Assembly: GCA_013396655.1 (NCBI GenBank)
Contig: WBMV01003337.1
Span: forward strand, 1,578,990-1,642,989
DNA from: Campylorhamphus procurvoides
Lineage: Eukaryota > Chordata > Aves > Passeriformes > Dendrocolaptidae
Direction of reading: 5' to 3'
Length of the DNA stretch: 64,000 bases
Part shown: positions 1 to 14,716 of the stretch, one piece after another
Layout: the number at the start of each line of letters is the position of its first letter
Position numbering within the stretch: position 1 is the first letter of the stretch
Made by a program: the position numbers and the translations under genes
The notes under the pieces: model-generated
What the model was told of the DNA's origin: nothing
Database searches by the model: none
Seen by the model: only the letters and a program-made list of their open reading frames with translations

Positions 1-1738
1 GCATTTGAACAAATGTTCACACCCACATCTCCACTAAAATATATATACAACTCCTGGCATAACAAAGTAGTTTCCTATGTTCTTACATAAATAAGAGTAC
101 AGAACTAGAGAACCATAAGTGTGTGTTTTGCAACTGTTTGCCTTTCTTCTTCTATCATGAGAAGCATCCATTTACCATATTCATGACCTGGAGTGATGGG
201 GTAAATTCAAATGTACAATAACCAACCAGTTGAACTAACAGCACTACTTCATAGCTTATGAACTTGTTCAATAAAAGCAGCTGAATTAATAAAGGCATGA
301 AACAGCTCTAACTGCCTGACTGATAACCAAGCGTTTAGAAAAGTGAACTGTGATCAGCACTGTTCATCATCACTCTGCTATTTATCTGTTCCCCTGTTTT
401 CTGGAAACAATTTGTTCCTCAGGTTAGCCAAGAGACTTATATGGCATCAAGCCCAAGCCAGACAAGTTCAGACTTATTATGCAAAGATTTTAATGAAGAA
501 AGTAATGGACAGCTGGAGTTACCAGCAGATCAAGCATGATGTCCCAGATCCACAGCCTAGAAAAAGGCTTAACACATTTTTAATTGAGGTAGTTAAAATT
601 GAGTACTTGTGGGTTTTACACATATAAAATAAGGCCTTACTTTGCTTAATGGGTGTCCTTTGGCTTTAAAAATCCCTCTACATTTATAAAAAAGTGTAAA
701 GCTGGGCACAGTTTGCAGCATTTTATCAAGTAATGAGATAAGAATTTGAAAGCTTGGTATTAGAAGAAAAAGGATTACACAAAGGATAATTTTAGTAATA
801 AAATATGGCATTTTTTTCCTTAAATAAATGAGTGTCAGGCAAGAGCAAAAAACTTTCTTAGAACTGAAATATATATTAAATATTTTCTTATGCTATACAC
901 ACAGAGTCCCGTGGAAAAAGGATCTGCACATTCTAATGGAGCTCATATTGAGCAGGCACACACCTTTCCAGTTCCGTACCTGTGCCTGTCTGTATAGGGA
1001 GATGTTAAAGGCAATGTAATGAACACTGCCAGTCTGTAAATCATGCAATGCAGAGTGCACAGCCTTAGCCAAACAACATATGATGGAGACCATTTCAAAA
1101 CTTCATCAGAGTCCCAAGTTAAAACAGTTGGGGATTACTTGACGGGTGATGAAGGTTGACCTCACATCAGGTGGCAGTGGACTAGGAACCATCTTCCATA
1201 AAAGCTACTGCAAGTACAAGATCTCTCCTGTCAGTCATATTTGGCTGACACTGGATGTGTTTACGTGTTGCATGTGGTAAATCAGCACATGAAGAGACGT
1301 TTTCAATTTCTGCTTAAGAAATTATGTTAAAACTTTAGGAAGAAAAAGCTGATTGATTTTGTGCTGCTTCAGTGAAAAACTGCAACTCCTCTGGCAGCCA
1401 AGAAAACAAATGACAGCAGGCAACTTTACTCATATTAGCCTTTTCATTTTTTATTACACAGAAATATTAATTGCCATGATCCAGTCTTCAGACTTTAGGG
1501 TTTCCTCTTGAACTTTTATAAATCTGATTTTGCCACAACAATCATATTATTTTAAGATGTCAGCTCTGCTTCTAAATACAGACATTTAACTTAAAAATTG
1601 CAATCAAGCCAAAATCTACATTAAGAACTAATGCCAATTTTAAAAAAATAGAAATAACCTACCAATAGAGTCCAAAAAGTTCTCACTACTACTGAATGTA
1701 GCTGATGTTAAGGGACTCAGACAGCTTGAGAACACCTT

Positions 1739-1885
1739 AGAATCATAGAATAGCCTGGGTTGGAAGGGACCTTAAGGATCATCTGGTTCCAACTCCCCTA
1801 CCATGGGCAGGGACACTGTTCACTAGACCAGGTTGTTCAGAACCCCATCCAGCCTGGCCTTGGACACTTCCAGGGATGGGTCAGC
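1739..1885 (-). mobile_element. CR1 LINE fragment (3' end)
   Basis: The plus strand reads AGAATCATAGAATAGCCTGG, then GTTGGAAGGGACCTTAAGGATCATCTGGTTCCAACTCCCC and so on to CCAGGGATGGG. This is the reverse complement of the avian CR1 3' end, including its octamer-type tail. About 145 bp remain, as usual for a 5'-truncated CR1. It is noncoding. Confidence 0.95.
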
Positions 1886-4800
1886 ATTTGCTCCATCAAC
1901 ATGCAGCTGAATTACAGCACACACAAACCATAACTATCCTTACTCTCCTGTCTTTCCACCCCTGTCTTCAGACTCTGGACATGAACTTGAACACGCATGC
2001 CCAAATCTGCCATTCAGCAAATCTCCAACACCGAAGGCTCCTACATGTAGCAACTCTGACCTCTCAGCAAACTCCCAAAGGCTATCAGCAGTCTATCCAG
2101 CCTTCACTCACAGGTTCTGCCTCCCCCCAGTTGGGCCATGATGTCCCCAGGGTCTTTGAACCACCTCTGTGAACTCCCTTTGCTAGAGATGCCACTCATG
2201 TTCAGACAGGAGGACAAGCCAGGCACGCCGACCCTACATCTCCATTCCAGGGGTATATGCTACTGACGTCAGTGCAATTTACTTCTGACTAATGTTGAGT
2301 GGAGACAAATCAGGTTTATCTCCATGTCAGAAGAAGGAAAATCAATTTCAACTGAGGTACTAGCAGAAAAGTTAAAAACCACAAAGTATTTGATGTAGCT
2401 TTACCGCTCTGAAGCTGGCAGGCATTATTTGAAACTCAAAGGAAATCAAAGGTGAGCAGAAAATGAAATTAGAATTGTACTTTAATTCAGCCCTAGAAAG
2501 AGAGCAAACATCTTTCATTACAAAACTTGCACTCTAGTACTTCATTATGTCAAAAACATTTTGCCTATGCAAAATTTTGCATTGAAATTATGCCAAGTTC
2601 AGCAAGCCTGTTGTTTTTCTACTAACTGCCCAGCAAAGAAGATTTAGAGACCATGCATGATTTCTTATTTCAAGAAAAATTACTTGAAGTTTACTTTAGT
2701 AATCTTGTGCCAATTGCTCATTTGGGACAGATCCCTTTCTCCTCATGTGACTTGGTCTCTGCTGGTCTTATTTGCAGCCAAATACACTCTAGGCTGGCTT
2801 ATTAACAATCAAAGGCCAAAAAACATTCAGCATCAATTAATTTTATTTACTTTCCAGATTATACAAATGCATGTATCCAATAAATTCTAACACATGTATG
2901 AAAGTTAAAATAAACTTAGCTGAGTGCTTCCAGAAGACAAATCTGCATCCTGCCTACAATTTGCTGTATTGAAGGAAAACTACAGGTGACTAGATCTGCT
3001 TCATGGCTTGTCTATACACTCAGAATCAGAGCCCTGCAGCCAAACTTACACTGGAAAAATTAAGCCAGCATAAAAGCCATTATATTCATTTCATAATTTC
3101 AAAATGGGCGATAAACTGTAGTAATGCACTGTAGGGAGTCTACTAACTAAAAAGACGAGGATCAAAGATAGAAAATTATGTGAAGAGCATAAACTTATCA
3201 AATAGAGTAACCTCAAGTCTCTCTTACAGGTCAGCTCACTCACTCCCTAAATACTAGCGACACTTCAGAGTCCCTATGGCATAATAAGGAGTTTGCAATG
3301 CACCTTCCAGCATCACACAAAACTTACACCATCACCATCTGCTAAATGTTTACCATTTAATGCACCTCACTTCGAAAACTCCAGAAGGTGCTGATATTCA
3401 TTATTATCTAAATACATCGAAAAAGCTTTGGAACAAAAGTAACCTCTCCCCTTTTCAGCCCAGCTTTCACAGCCATAGGCCAAAGCATTTCTCTGGGGTA
3501 GGCCATGAGAATGTCAAGCCCCAGAAGACCTGGGAAGCCCAAGGTAGTGCCCCTGAGTTGCCCTGCAGATGCTGAGATTCCGTGGGCAACAATCAATGGC
3601 ATTAAGGAACAGTTTTTAACATGTTAACCTTAGCGCTGAGGAATGTTAAAGAACTACAGTACCAAGTCCTCAGCAAGAGCTATGTGTACACAAACATAAC
3701 TTCAGAGCTTGGAGTTTACTGAATCTACCTGAATTTACCCAAAGGCAGCAAACTGGTCCATGACTTCCACCCCTTCAAGCTTTACACACCCAAACAAAGG
3801 TAAGAAGACTGCAGAGACCTACGAAACGTAAGCAGAACAAATGACACAGCTCATATTAAGAAAGCTGGCAATTCATATCCTACTTTAATTCAGTGTAATG
3901 GTTTTTAAATAATATAGAACAGTACAAGTACAAGCACACCAAAGCAAAATTTTACACGCAGAGATTACTGTTTTGTTTAATTAAAACACAGTTAATTCCT
4001 TCAAATGGCATATGGGGAAATGCACTGAAAAGATTTTCAATGAACTGCTGAACTAGTGTTACTACTGTTTGGAAGTCAGGTGCATTGTCTGATCTCTACT
4101 GACCCAGAAATGTCTCTGCCTAAAAGACACTATCTCCTTGTCCTGTGAGCTGAGACCTGGGGCCGAGGTGTAGACACAGCACAGGAGTTAAGAGGAAAGG
4201 CAACCTCTCCCCAACACAAGTTTTTGTACCCTGCAAGAGCATGGGCTCAAACTGGGGATGGGTGTCCAAAGGCAAGAGCCAGGGGGTAAACAGGACAGGA
4301 GAAATTATTGCCAGTTATTAGGAAGATGGAAATATGCCTTCCTCTTTCCTACTGTTCTTACCTTAACCTTAAATTCTGGTCTAAAGAGGACCTTAAATGT
4401 ATGAAAGGACATTAAAATACAAGTCTGGTTCTTATACAGGATATTATCTGCAGCCTTCTCTTTACACTGGAATAGAAGGGAAATCAGGCACTACTTAAAC
4501 CTCTCTATGATGTCATATCACAGCCATTTTTCAGTAGATTCAGAAAGATGATGATGCAATATACTAAACATTACTTTTTAAATTGGAGTGGTTCTACACA
4601 AAATGTGTTTGGGGGGCATTGGCTATAAAAAGTAATTCTCAGAATAAATTTAACATTTGGGATATTCACAAAAAGTTACTAAACTTCCTCTTAAGAATAA
4701 CATGCTAACCTAATACCCAGAGGAGAGTCAGATTCCACACACAAAATGGGTACAACCGAAGAGAGGGTTCTCATCCTCTGCCAGAAACCAAACATCAGTG

Positions 4801-7800
4801 ACTCATGGAGCAGCATATGCTCTAGCACAGTAGGATCACCAACTCTCCTGTCCAAGCAGAAAAATTATAACTTTATGAAGCACAGTCATTTTGTTGGCAG
4901 TTTTTCCCTTGACTCAGGAAATATCTGTGAATGTTGTGAATCTGCCATTTTATGGTTTGGGATTTTTACAAGTTCTTTTTCCTCTTTTTGCAGGGGAGGG
5001 CAGAGAGAGGAAGAGAATGTGAATGGCAGGAAACAGGAGACTTGTGAATTATTACTTATGTCCATTTTCCAGAGCGATATATTTAATCTTACTAACTTTG
5101 TGATGACAATGTTTTAATGCTTAAGAACACATAAGAATGATACAATCTTGTAATAAGATTGTTATAAACAAATGTTGGGGGGTTTGTGCAGATCTCACTG
5201 AGCAGATTTTCTATAATGTAAGAAACGCTGTTGCACAGGCTCAATTACTGCCATAAATCATTCTCTAATTTGTTAATGGTGAGGTTGGGAAGAGAGGGCA
5301 GATTTCTTTCCAAGTGCGAAGCAATGTACAAATTGACCATTAAGTTCCCAAATTCTGCGAGTCAACATTTTTCACAAAGATTCCCTCTGTGGTGCTCTTC
5401 CAAGCACTGTCAGTATAAATCCTAACTGCGCAACAATAAGAAGCGCAGCTGAGGTCAGGACAAGTATCTGCTGAGTCAAGAGCATTAAATCAAGTCTTTG
5501 CCCGCTAAGTGGTAACATTCAGGAATTGCTGTTGGAAATAAACCCTCATTTTAGCAAGAGTGGGTACAGTGCACAGAGCTACATGAATTTGTATGCACAT
5601 GTATGTGTGTGTATAGATATACAGGATTTTTTTAGTAACTAATAAAGTTACAAAAACAGAGTAACTGAGTGTTATGGGTGTAAATGTAAGTTATGATTCT
5701 TCTGAACACCCTTTGGCTGTCCAACAGGTTCTGGCTTCAGTTGTCAGAAAAATTAACTAGGTAGACTATTTTTTTCACTTGAAAGGACAAGGTTTTCTCC
5801 AAACCAATGACATTTCAAGTGGATTTCAAACCAATGAGATTCAAAGTCCACAGAAAGCATCAAAATACAGCAACGGGACACCACACAACTCTACATCCAC
5901 CTGCTTGCCCCAGAACTCCTAGAAAAAGAAAACCCCAACCAACTTTCAAGGCACTGTGAGAGGAGAGGAAATGGAGAGGTTCTGACCTGCTCTCCTCCCC
6001 CTACTTCCTGCAGACACATGCAAGTCAATATTGCATCCAGCTCTATTTGCTAGAGCACCTAAACAGCACCTTAAGCCAGACAGCAACGTGGATATGACCA
6101 AGCATGTGCTGGAGACACAAAAAGCTGGAAGGAGAAACCAGTTTAGTATCTCTGATTTCTTTACAGTCAAGTAGGAACTTGAAGAAGGAGAGAAGTCTTG
6201 CACATAAAACTGCTCTGCAACACACTAGAGCTGCCTTTAAATGACACCAGCTTTACCATTGCTCATTCAGTAATAGACTGCCTCTAGTAGTGCACCCACA
6301 TTCCAAAATTCACACTCCTGTTAAGGTCAAACTTTCTAACGCTTCATTTTAAACCCAGGTGAGGAACATATCCTTAGACAGCTTTGGCAAATGGTGCTAG
6401 GACAATGAAGTGAGACTGGCACCATAAAATAGAGCAGTTCATGAAGGATTACATGGCAAAGCTGTATCACCTGAAATCACATAGCACTAAGTGAGTTCTA
6501 TTCCCCTGTTTAATGGGATACTGTGTGTTCATCTTCCTTGTGAGCACAGAAGTGGAGAATTAATCAAACTAAAGGTAAGATCAATCTTTTTTATATACTA
6601 TCACAATTTTATGAGATCTGATTGCTAATCAAACTGTCCAGCACCCACGCAGAAGATAAATTCTGGGCCACTTCATGACAATGATTCACAGACATCAACT
6701 AATAAAACCTCATTTATTTCCTGGGCAGAGGTATGAAGTTGAAAATAGGCCATCAGCTGATTACTAGAGCCTGTGCTTTCCTCTGAAAAACTTGTTATGA
6801 CATGCAACTGCCAAGAGGCTAAACTGAATCCAGGGCTTTCAGAAACAGCCTTTCAGGGAGGGTATTTTTTTCCTGCAGACTATATAGCTTTTGCAGTTGC
6901 TATATTAAGCTTGCACCCTAGGTTACCAAACCACCTAGGTTTGCCGTGTGACTACAAATTCCTTACTTTTTGGGTAGCATTTATTTACAAATCAGCCGTA
7001 ACAAACAACTGAAGCAGCAATGAAGGGAAGCAAAGGAACAGAAGTAGTCTTCTCAGACCCAATTGTGTCTAAAAGGTTCTTGTATTATTTTGCAAAAGGC
7101 TCAAAAAAGGTTTGATAGCTCTCTCTTAGCATTCACAAGCTAAGAACTTAGTTTGTTTTCAATTTCCACTTTAACTAACCACAGAAACTTCCAAGTGGTT
7201 GATTCTTTTTTTGTTCTTTTATTTTCCTTTTTTTTTTGTGAAGATGGTTCTGCCAAGCCAAATATCTGATCTGCTCTGGCTGAATTCTGATCAGTCTCGT
7301 GTATCAGCAAGGTTCACCTGGTGAAACCTACTGGGAAAGAAGTGGTTTTGTGGGGCTTTTTTTGAAATTTAATCTCACTTTTGTCTTAGCAAGTTATATC
7401 ACCAGGTTAAAAAAATGGAGCTGTATTTAACTGTGAAAAGTGCTGTTCATATTTCAAGTCCTGTACACTATGTTTCATGGACTGTTTAATGAGGCATGAA
7501 TCTGAATGGTTAAATCAATATTACTGTCATAGTCCAATGCTTCATAACTTATGTTTCATTACAGATTGTACACGTGCTGAATTCTTGTCTAATGACCATG
7601 TAACAGGGCACGTTCAATTATTCTCTTTGGGTTTCAGAAAGAAACAGGAAGTTTGGCTATAAACAATGCAGTCATAGAATAAATTTCACCACAGCAAGTT
7701 CATCTGAAAAATATGCATTCTTTACAACACAGCCAGGAATGGCATTATGAGAACCAACATCCTGCTGCAGTCAGTTTTTTATTGTTCTTATTTTTTTTTA

Positions 7801-9108
7801 CTTTGGTGTTTTTGTATTAATACTTAGGCAATATAAGAAAAAAAACCCTTTTAGTTAATAATACTGCATGTTTTGTGATGAGCATTGCTTCAAAGATGTG
7901 GATAGGGAATAAAAAACAGCTGCTAGAAACCACGGGATAAATAACAAGTTTCCTAAATTTAGTGTATGTTATGAAATACATAGAGTGGAAGAAGAGTCAA
8001 CCCATGTAAATTTTTATCAGCTGGAAAAGAATTACTATAGAATATTTCCCTCTCTACTTATAAAATAGAGCAAACATGAGGGACATTAGAGTTTTTAGAG
8101 GAATGTGTCAGCTAAAATTTAAGACTAAAATACATCTCATTTTTGGGTATATTTCTGCTTTTAACTCCTCACAATCTACCAAAAATATCCACCTAAACTG
8201 CAGCGCTAATGAAATGAGAACAACTATTTCTCTCTGGCTTCCAATTGTGCCTAGAAAAAGCACATTATTATTACTATGCCACATCTTTCAATTATTCTAC
8301 AAACAGGGTAACATTTCAACTCCAGTATTAAATGAACAGAGTACTCTTAGATTATTAAAAACCACTTTCTTAAAATAATCAATAATATTACAGTTCTGCA
8401 CTAAAAGAACAAAAAATCACTTTACTTAGCTATCTATTTAATCTTAACTAATTCTATTATACTTAGTGCCAAGGTCTTACTTATTTTTTTATGTAGGAAA
8501 GAAAATATTTCAAAACATAACAATGACAGTCTGCAATTACAGATTGGATTAGGTTTTCCCTAGGTTATAGATTCTAAAGATTCAGCAGAGATTCTGTGAA
8601 GGATTTTACATCAAATGGGAAACAAAATATCTATTTCTGAAAGAACAAGATTGGAAAAAAAATAAAAAAAATAGATGCTTAGACCCAAACACTGCCAAGT
8701 GGCTGACACGTAAAATCCGACCTAACTAGAAACTGAGTAACTATTCTACCAGTTTTAAAATCTTGCCATTTACCTTGCCACACACAAATCTTGCCAATAA
8801 ATGCAATTACAGAAATAGGTATATCCACAGAGCAGACCAGCAGAGGGAGCAGAAGTTAATAAACCTTCTCCTATAACAAGGCTGAGAATCATCCATGCTA
8901 TGTCAAACACAAAAGGATATAAAAGGAACACCACATTGCCTGTCCCATTTAAAAATAAAACAAAACAAAACACAAGAAATTCTATAGAATGTTTTTGGCT
9001 GTTGTTTTTTGTTGTTGTTTTGAAACAGATAAAACTCCCAGATGCAGAAAAATGCATCCTTACCAGGAACAGTGAAATATTTTCTAGAGTTGCCCTCTCA
9101 TGTTTCTA

Positions 9109-12575
<3,467 letters not shown>

Positions 12576-12636
12576 GGGACAGGTCATGGCCTGGATCACC
12601 CTGAGTGCCATCACCAGAACATGCAGGACAACCGGG
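12576..12636 (+). mobile_element. CR1 LINE, left part, interrupted by the LTR
   Basis: GGTCATGG, then CACCCTGAGTGCCATCACCAG and ATGCAGGACAACC match the CR1 ORF2 reverse-transcriptase region just before the part found at 13640 onward. The sequence resumes at 13640 with CCAGGGGATCCGGACCAGCC, so the two parts join once the LTR is removed, with one 5-bp overlap. Its left edge is approximate, since an earlier 30 bp may also be degraded CR1. Confidence 0.8.
12632..12636. repeat. Left target-site duplication of the LTR (CCGGG)
   Basis: The five bases before the LTR's TG pair with CCAGG at 13640-13644, one mismatch. The uninterrupted CR1 would read GACAACCAGGGGATCC, so the right copy is the ancestral form and the left carries A to G. 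Confidence 0.7.
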
Positions 12637-12810
12637 TGTAAGAGACTGTCCTGTCTCCAACTCGCTAATAGGTTTGTACATTGACCAGGCACTAATTAGC
12701 TGCTCTCGCAAAAGTGTGAGAAGCCTTAATGTGGCAATTCAAAGAGCTGAGGCAGAGTTACTGCGAAGCCGAATGTAAGTCCTGCGCCAGGAGAGGTTCC
12801 CCCAGAGCCC

Positions 12811-12824
12811 CCAAAATGGCGGAC
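12811..12824 (+). promoter_or_regulatory. YY1-like site in LTR U3
   Basis: CCAAAATGGCGGAC contains the core AAnATGGCGG bound by the zinc-finger factor YY1. It sits about 200 bp before the TATA box in the CpG-rich part of the LTR. YY1 sites are known in several retroviral LTRs. That it works here is inference. Confidence 0.45.
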
Positions 12825-13021
12825 CCCGGCTTGGCTGCCTGCGGGCCGCCCTCACCGCCTGGAGACATCGTATTCTGTGTGTTCGACATCATCCTGCGGG
12901 CCCTCAGGGCGTGTCTGACGGCAGAAAGCACGGCGAAATGCCGGCATACCCTGCCTGGCCGATCGGCGCCCTGCAGGGCTCTGCCTGGGGCTGAGACAAA
13001 CAAGGGTCACCCCGAAAAGGG

Positions 13022-13028
13022 TATATAT
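13022..13028 (+). promoter_or_regulatory. TATA box of the LTR
   Basis: TATATAT follows GAAAAGGG and lies about 75 bp before the AATAAA signal at 13097, the normal U3-to-R arrangement in a retroviral LTR. Transcription from it would run on the plus strand, antisense to SBF2. An N at 13058 sits about where R would begin, so the true TATA-to-polyA distance is unknown. Confidence 0.6.
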
Positions 13029-13058
13029 GACTGTGCCCGGGGTGCCTGAGGGCCGGCN

Positions 13059-13232
13059 TCTCTCCTTCCATGTTTTCTCCTTTTAATTGTCACCTCAATA
13101 AAGACAGTATGTGTTTGAGACCCTGCATAAGGAGTTGCGTGCCTGAATCTCGCCTGCTGAGCAATCAATTAAAAGAACCAGACTACAATTTCACATTGGA
13201 TTGTAACACCAGGGGATCCGGACCAGCCAGCA
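13059..13232 (+). repeat. 174-bp duplicate of LTR R/U5 plus CR1 junction, between two Ns
   Basis: By eye identical to 13490-13663. It starts just after the N at 13058 and stops one base before the N at 13234, and it includes the LTR end and the first 24 bp of the flanking CR1. A real duplication would not be expected to start and stop exactly at assembly Ns, so this is most likely a contig end placed next to its own overlap. Confidence 0.88.
13097..13102 (+). terminator. AATAAA polyadenylation signal of the LTR (first, probably artefactual, copy)
   Basis: AATAAAGACAGTATGTGTTTGAGACC is the R/U5 pattern of an LTR. The same signal recurs at 13528-13533 in a perfect 174-bp duplicate. Only one of the two is likely real. 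Confidence 0.6.
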
Positions 13233-13285
13233 GNGCCACCTCGGGCTCACCAGGGCTTGAGCCTGACTGCTGGTCCCCCTCCTCA

Positions 13286-13397
13286 CCCTGACTGCCTCCC
13301 CTCATCCTCACCTCTTCACCCTGTCCACCTCTCCTCATCCTCACCTCCCCACCCTGCCCACCTCCCCTTATCCTCATCTCCCCACCCTGCCCACCTC
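13286..13397 (+). repeat. 33-bp C-rich minisatellite within the LTR, cut by an N
   Basis: Three full 33-bp units (13286-13318, 13319-13351, 13352-13384) and a 13-bp start of a fourth ending at the N at 13398. Each unit begins CCCTG and is built of CCTC/CCAC and CTCATCCTCA words, with almost no G on this strand. A further, more diverged unit may lie before 13286. Because the unit is 11 codons long, the repeat stays open in frame by chance; I do not regard it as coding. The array's true copy number is unknown because the assembly stops in it. Confidence 0.85.
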
Positions 13398-13527
13398 NTG
13401 TCCTGCCTGCATTGGTTCCCCCCAAAGTTCTTCCCACTGGCAGTGGTAATTCTTTACCTTGCTTTAGCCTGCCCCTTTCCTTATCTCTCTCTCTCCTTCC
13501 ATGTTTTCTCCTTTTAATTGTCACCTC

Positions 13528-13533
13528 AATAAA
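13528..13533 (+). terminator. AATAAA polyadenylation signal of the LTR (copy joined to the CR1 flank)
   Basis: This is the same R/U5 signal as at 13097. It is the copy I trust as the real locus, because its downstream sequence runs without an N through the LTR end into CR1. Confidence 0.65.
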
Positions 13534-13639
13534 GACAGTATGTGTTTGAGACCCTGCATAAGGAGTTGCGTGCCTGAATCTCGCCTGCTGAGCAATCAAT
13601 TAAAAGAACCAGACTACAATTTCACATTGGATTGTAACA

Positions 13640-13644
13640 CCAGG
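13640..13644. repeat. Right target-site duplication of the LTR (CCAGG)
   Basis: The five bases after the LTR's final CA pair with 12632-12636. The same CCAGG also follows the first copy of the LTR end (13209-13213), as expected if that copy is an assembly duplicate of the same junction. Confidence 0.7.
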
Positions 13645-14201
13645 GGATCCGGACCAGCCAGCATGGGTTTAGGAAGGGCAGGGTTTAGGAAGGGCAGGTC
13701 CTGCTTGACCACCCTGGCCCATCAATGACAAGATGGCACAGTGGATGAGGGAAAGGCTGTGGCTGTTGTCTACCTTAACCTCAGTAAAGGCTTTTTGGCC
13801 AGCATTCTCCTAGAGAAACTGGCTGCACATGGCTTGGACAGGGCACCCTTCACTGGGATGAAAACTGGGTGGACAGCCAGGCCTGGAGGGTGGTGGTGGA
13901 TGGAGTCACATCCAGCCATAGGTGGTGCTCCCCAGGGCTCAGGGATGGGGCCAGTCCTGTTTGACACCTTGAGCAATGATTAGGGCGAGGGCACTGGGAG
14001 CACCCTCAGCAAGTTTGCGGGTGACACTGAGCTGGGTGGGAGTGTTGAACTGCTGGAGGGTAAGAAGCCTCTCCTCGAGGGTAGGAGGGCTCTGCAGGCC
14101 CTCTGTTTGTCCTCTGTTTGAGGACAGACTGTGTGAGGGTCACAAGGCCAAGTGGCAGGTCCTGTGATGGGTCACAACCCCAGGCAGCACTACAGGCTGG
14201 G

Positions 14202-14452
14202 GTGGGAGCTGCTGGAGAGCTGCTCTGCAGAAAGGGACCTGGTCCACAGTGGCTGACATGAGCCAGCAGCGTGACCAGGGGGCCAAGGTCAGTGGCATCC
14301 TGGCTTGGATCAGGAATAGTGTGGCCAGCAGGACCAGGGCAGTGACCACCCCCTGTACTCGGCACTGGTGAGGTCACACCTCCAGTACTGTGCCCAGTTC
14401 TGGGCCCCTCACTTCAAACAGGACATGCAGATGATGGAGCATGTCCAGAAAA
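14202..14452 (+). repeat. CR1 segment duplicated across an N, first copy
   Basis: GTGGGAGCTGCTGGAGAGC through CATGTCCAGAAAA is followed by N at 14453, then the same segment restarts. The two copies look the same except for 8 extra bases (GGTGCTGG-type) in the second copy near 14493. This fits two alleles or overlapping contig ends joined by mistake. Confidence 0.85.
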
Positions 14453-14453
14453 N

Positions 14454-14713
14454 TGGGAGCTGCTGGAGAGCTGCTCTGCAGAAAGGGACCTGGGGTGCTG
14501 GTCCACAGTGGCTGACATGAGCCAGCAGCGTGACCAGGGGGCCAAGGTCAGTGGCATCCTGGCTTGGATCAGGAATAGTGTGGCCAGCAGGACCAGGGCA
14601 GTGACCACCCCCTGTACTCGGCACTGGTGAGGTCACACCTCCAGTACTGTGCCCAGTTCTGGGCCCCTCACTTCAAACAGGACATGCAGATGATGGAGCA
14701 TGTCCAGAAAAGG
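14454..14713 (+). repeat. CR1 segment duplicated across an N, second copy
   Basis: Partner of 14202-14452, with an 8-bp insertion near 14493 that restores the wording expected in CR1 (GACCTGGGGGTGCTGGT-like). It then runs on into unique sequence at about 14717. Confidence 0.85.
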
Positions 14714-14716
14714 GCT

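Larger units (their letters stand above)
12637..13639 (+). mobile_element. Solo LTR of an avian endogenous retrovirus, inserted in CR1
   Basis: The element starts TGTAAGAGACTG and ends GGATTGTAACA, the usual TG...CA ends. It holds a TATA-like box (13022-13028) and an AATAAA signal in each copy of its 3' part (13097-13102 and 13528-13533). It is flanked by CCGGG on the left and CCAGG on the right, a 5-bp target duplication with one change. Removing it restores the CR1 sequence. A 5-bp duplication favours an ERVL-like group, but that is inference. Both copies of the LTR end run into the same CR1 flank, so no internal viral genes (gag, pol, env) are seen and it looks like a solo LTR. True length is uncertain because three Ns and a 174-bp duplication lie inside it. 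CpG sites are well kept in the left half, suggesting a fairly young insertion. Confidence 0.82.
13490..13663 (+). repeat. 174-bp partner of the 13059-13232 duplicate
   Basis: This second copy continues left into more LTR sequence (GGTAATTCTTTACC...CTTATCTCTC) and right into the CR1 body without a break, so it is probably the correct placement. Confidence 0.88.
13640..14716 (+). mobile_element. CR1 LINE, right part (reverse-transcriptase region), broken and partly misassembled
   Basis: This begins CCAGGGGATCCGGACC, then CAGCCAGCATGGGTTTAGG, and runs through GTGGATGAGGGAAAGGCTGTGG, CTCAGTAAAGGCTTTTTG, CTCCCCAGGGCTCAGGGATGG, TGGCCAGCAGGACCAGGG and CTGTACTCGGCACTGGTGAGG, all typical of avian CR1 ORF2. 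It has no intact frame, and some segments expected in the RT region are missing. A 16-bp unit (GTTTAGGAAGGGCAGG) is doubled at about 13666-13697. The part from 14202 to 14452 is repeated after an N at 14454-14713, so the real element is probably about 250 bp shorter than drawn. Confidence 0.93.

Noticed and set aside
12729..13049. 106-codon plus-strand frame in the CpG-rich part of the LTR
   Set aside because: It lies in U3 of a retroviral LTR, which is normally noncoding; the frame is explained by GC richness.
13257..13517. Proline/histidine/serine repeat peptide (HPAHLPLSSS-like)
   Set aside because: It comes from the 33-bp minisatellite; a unit divisible by three stays open by chance, and the frame crosses an N.
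13741..13983. 80-codon frame resembling reverse transcriptase
   Set aside because: It is a decayed CR1 ORF2 fragment with deletions and stops, not a working gene; listed as a mobile element.
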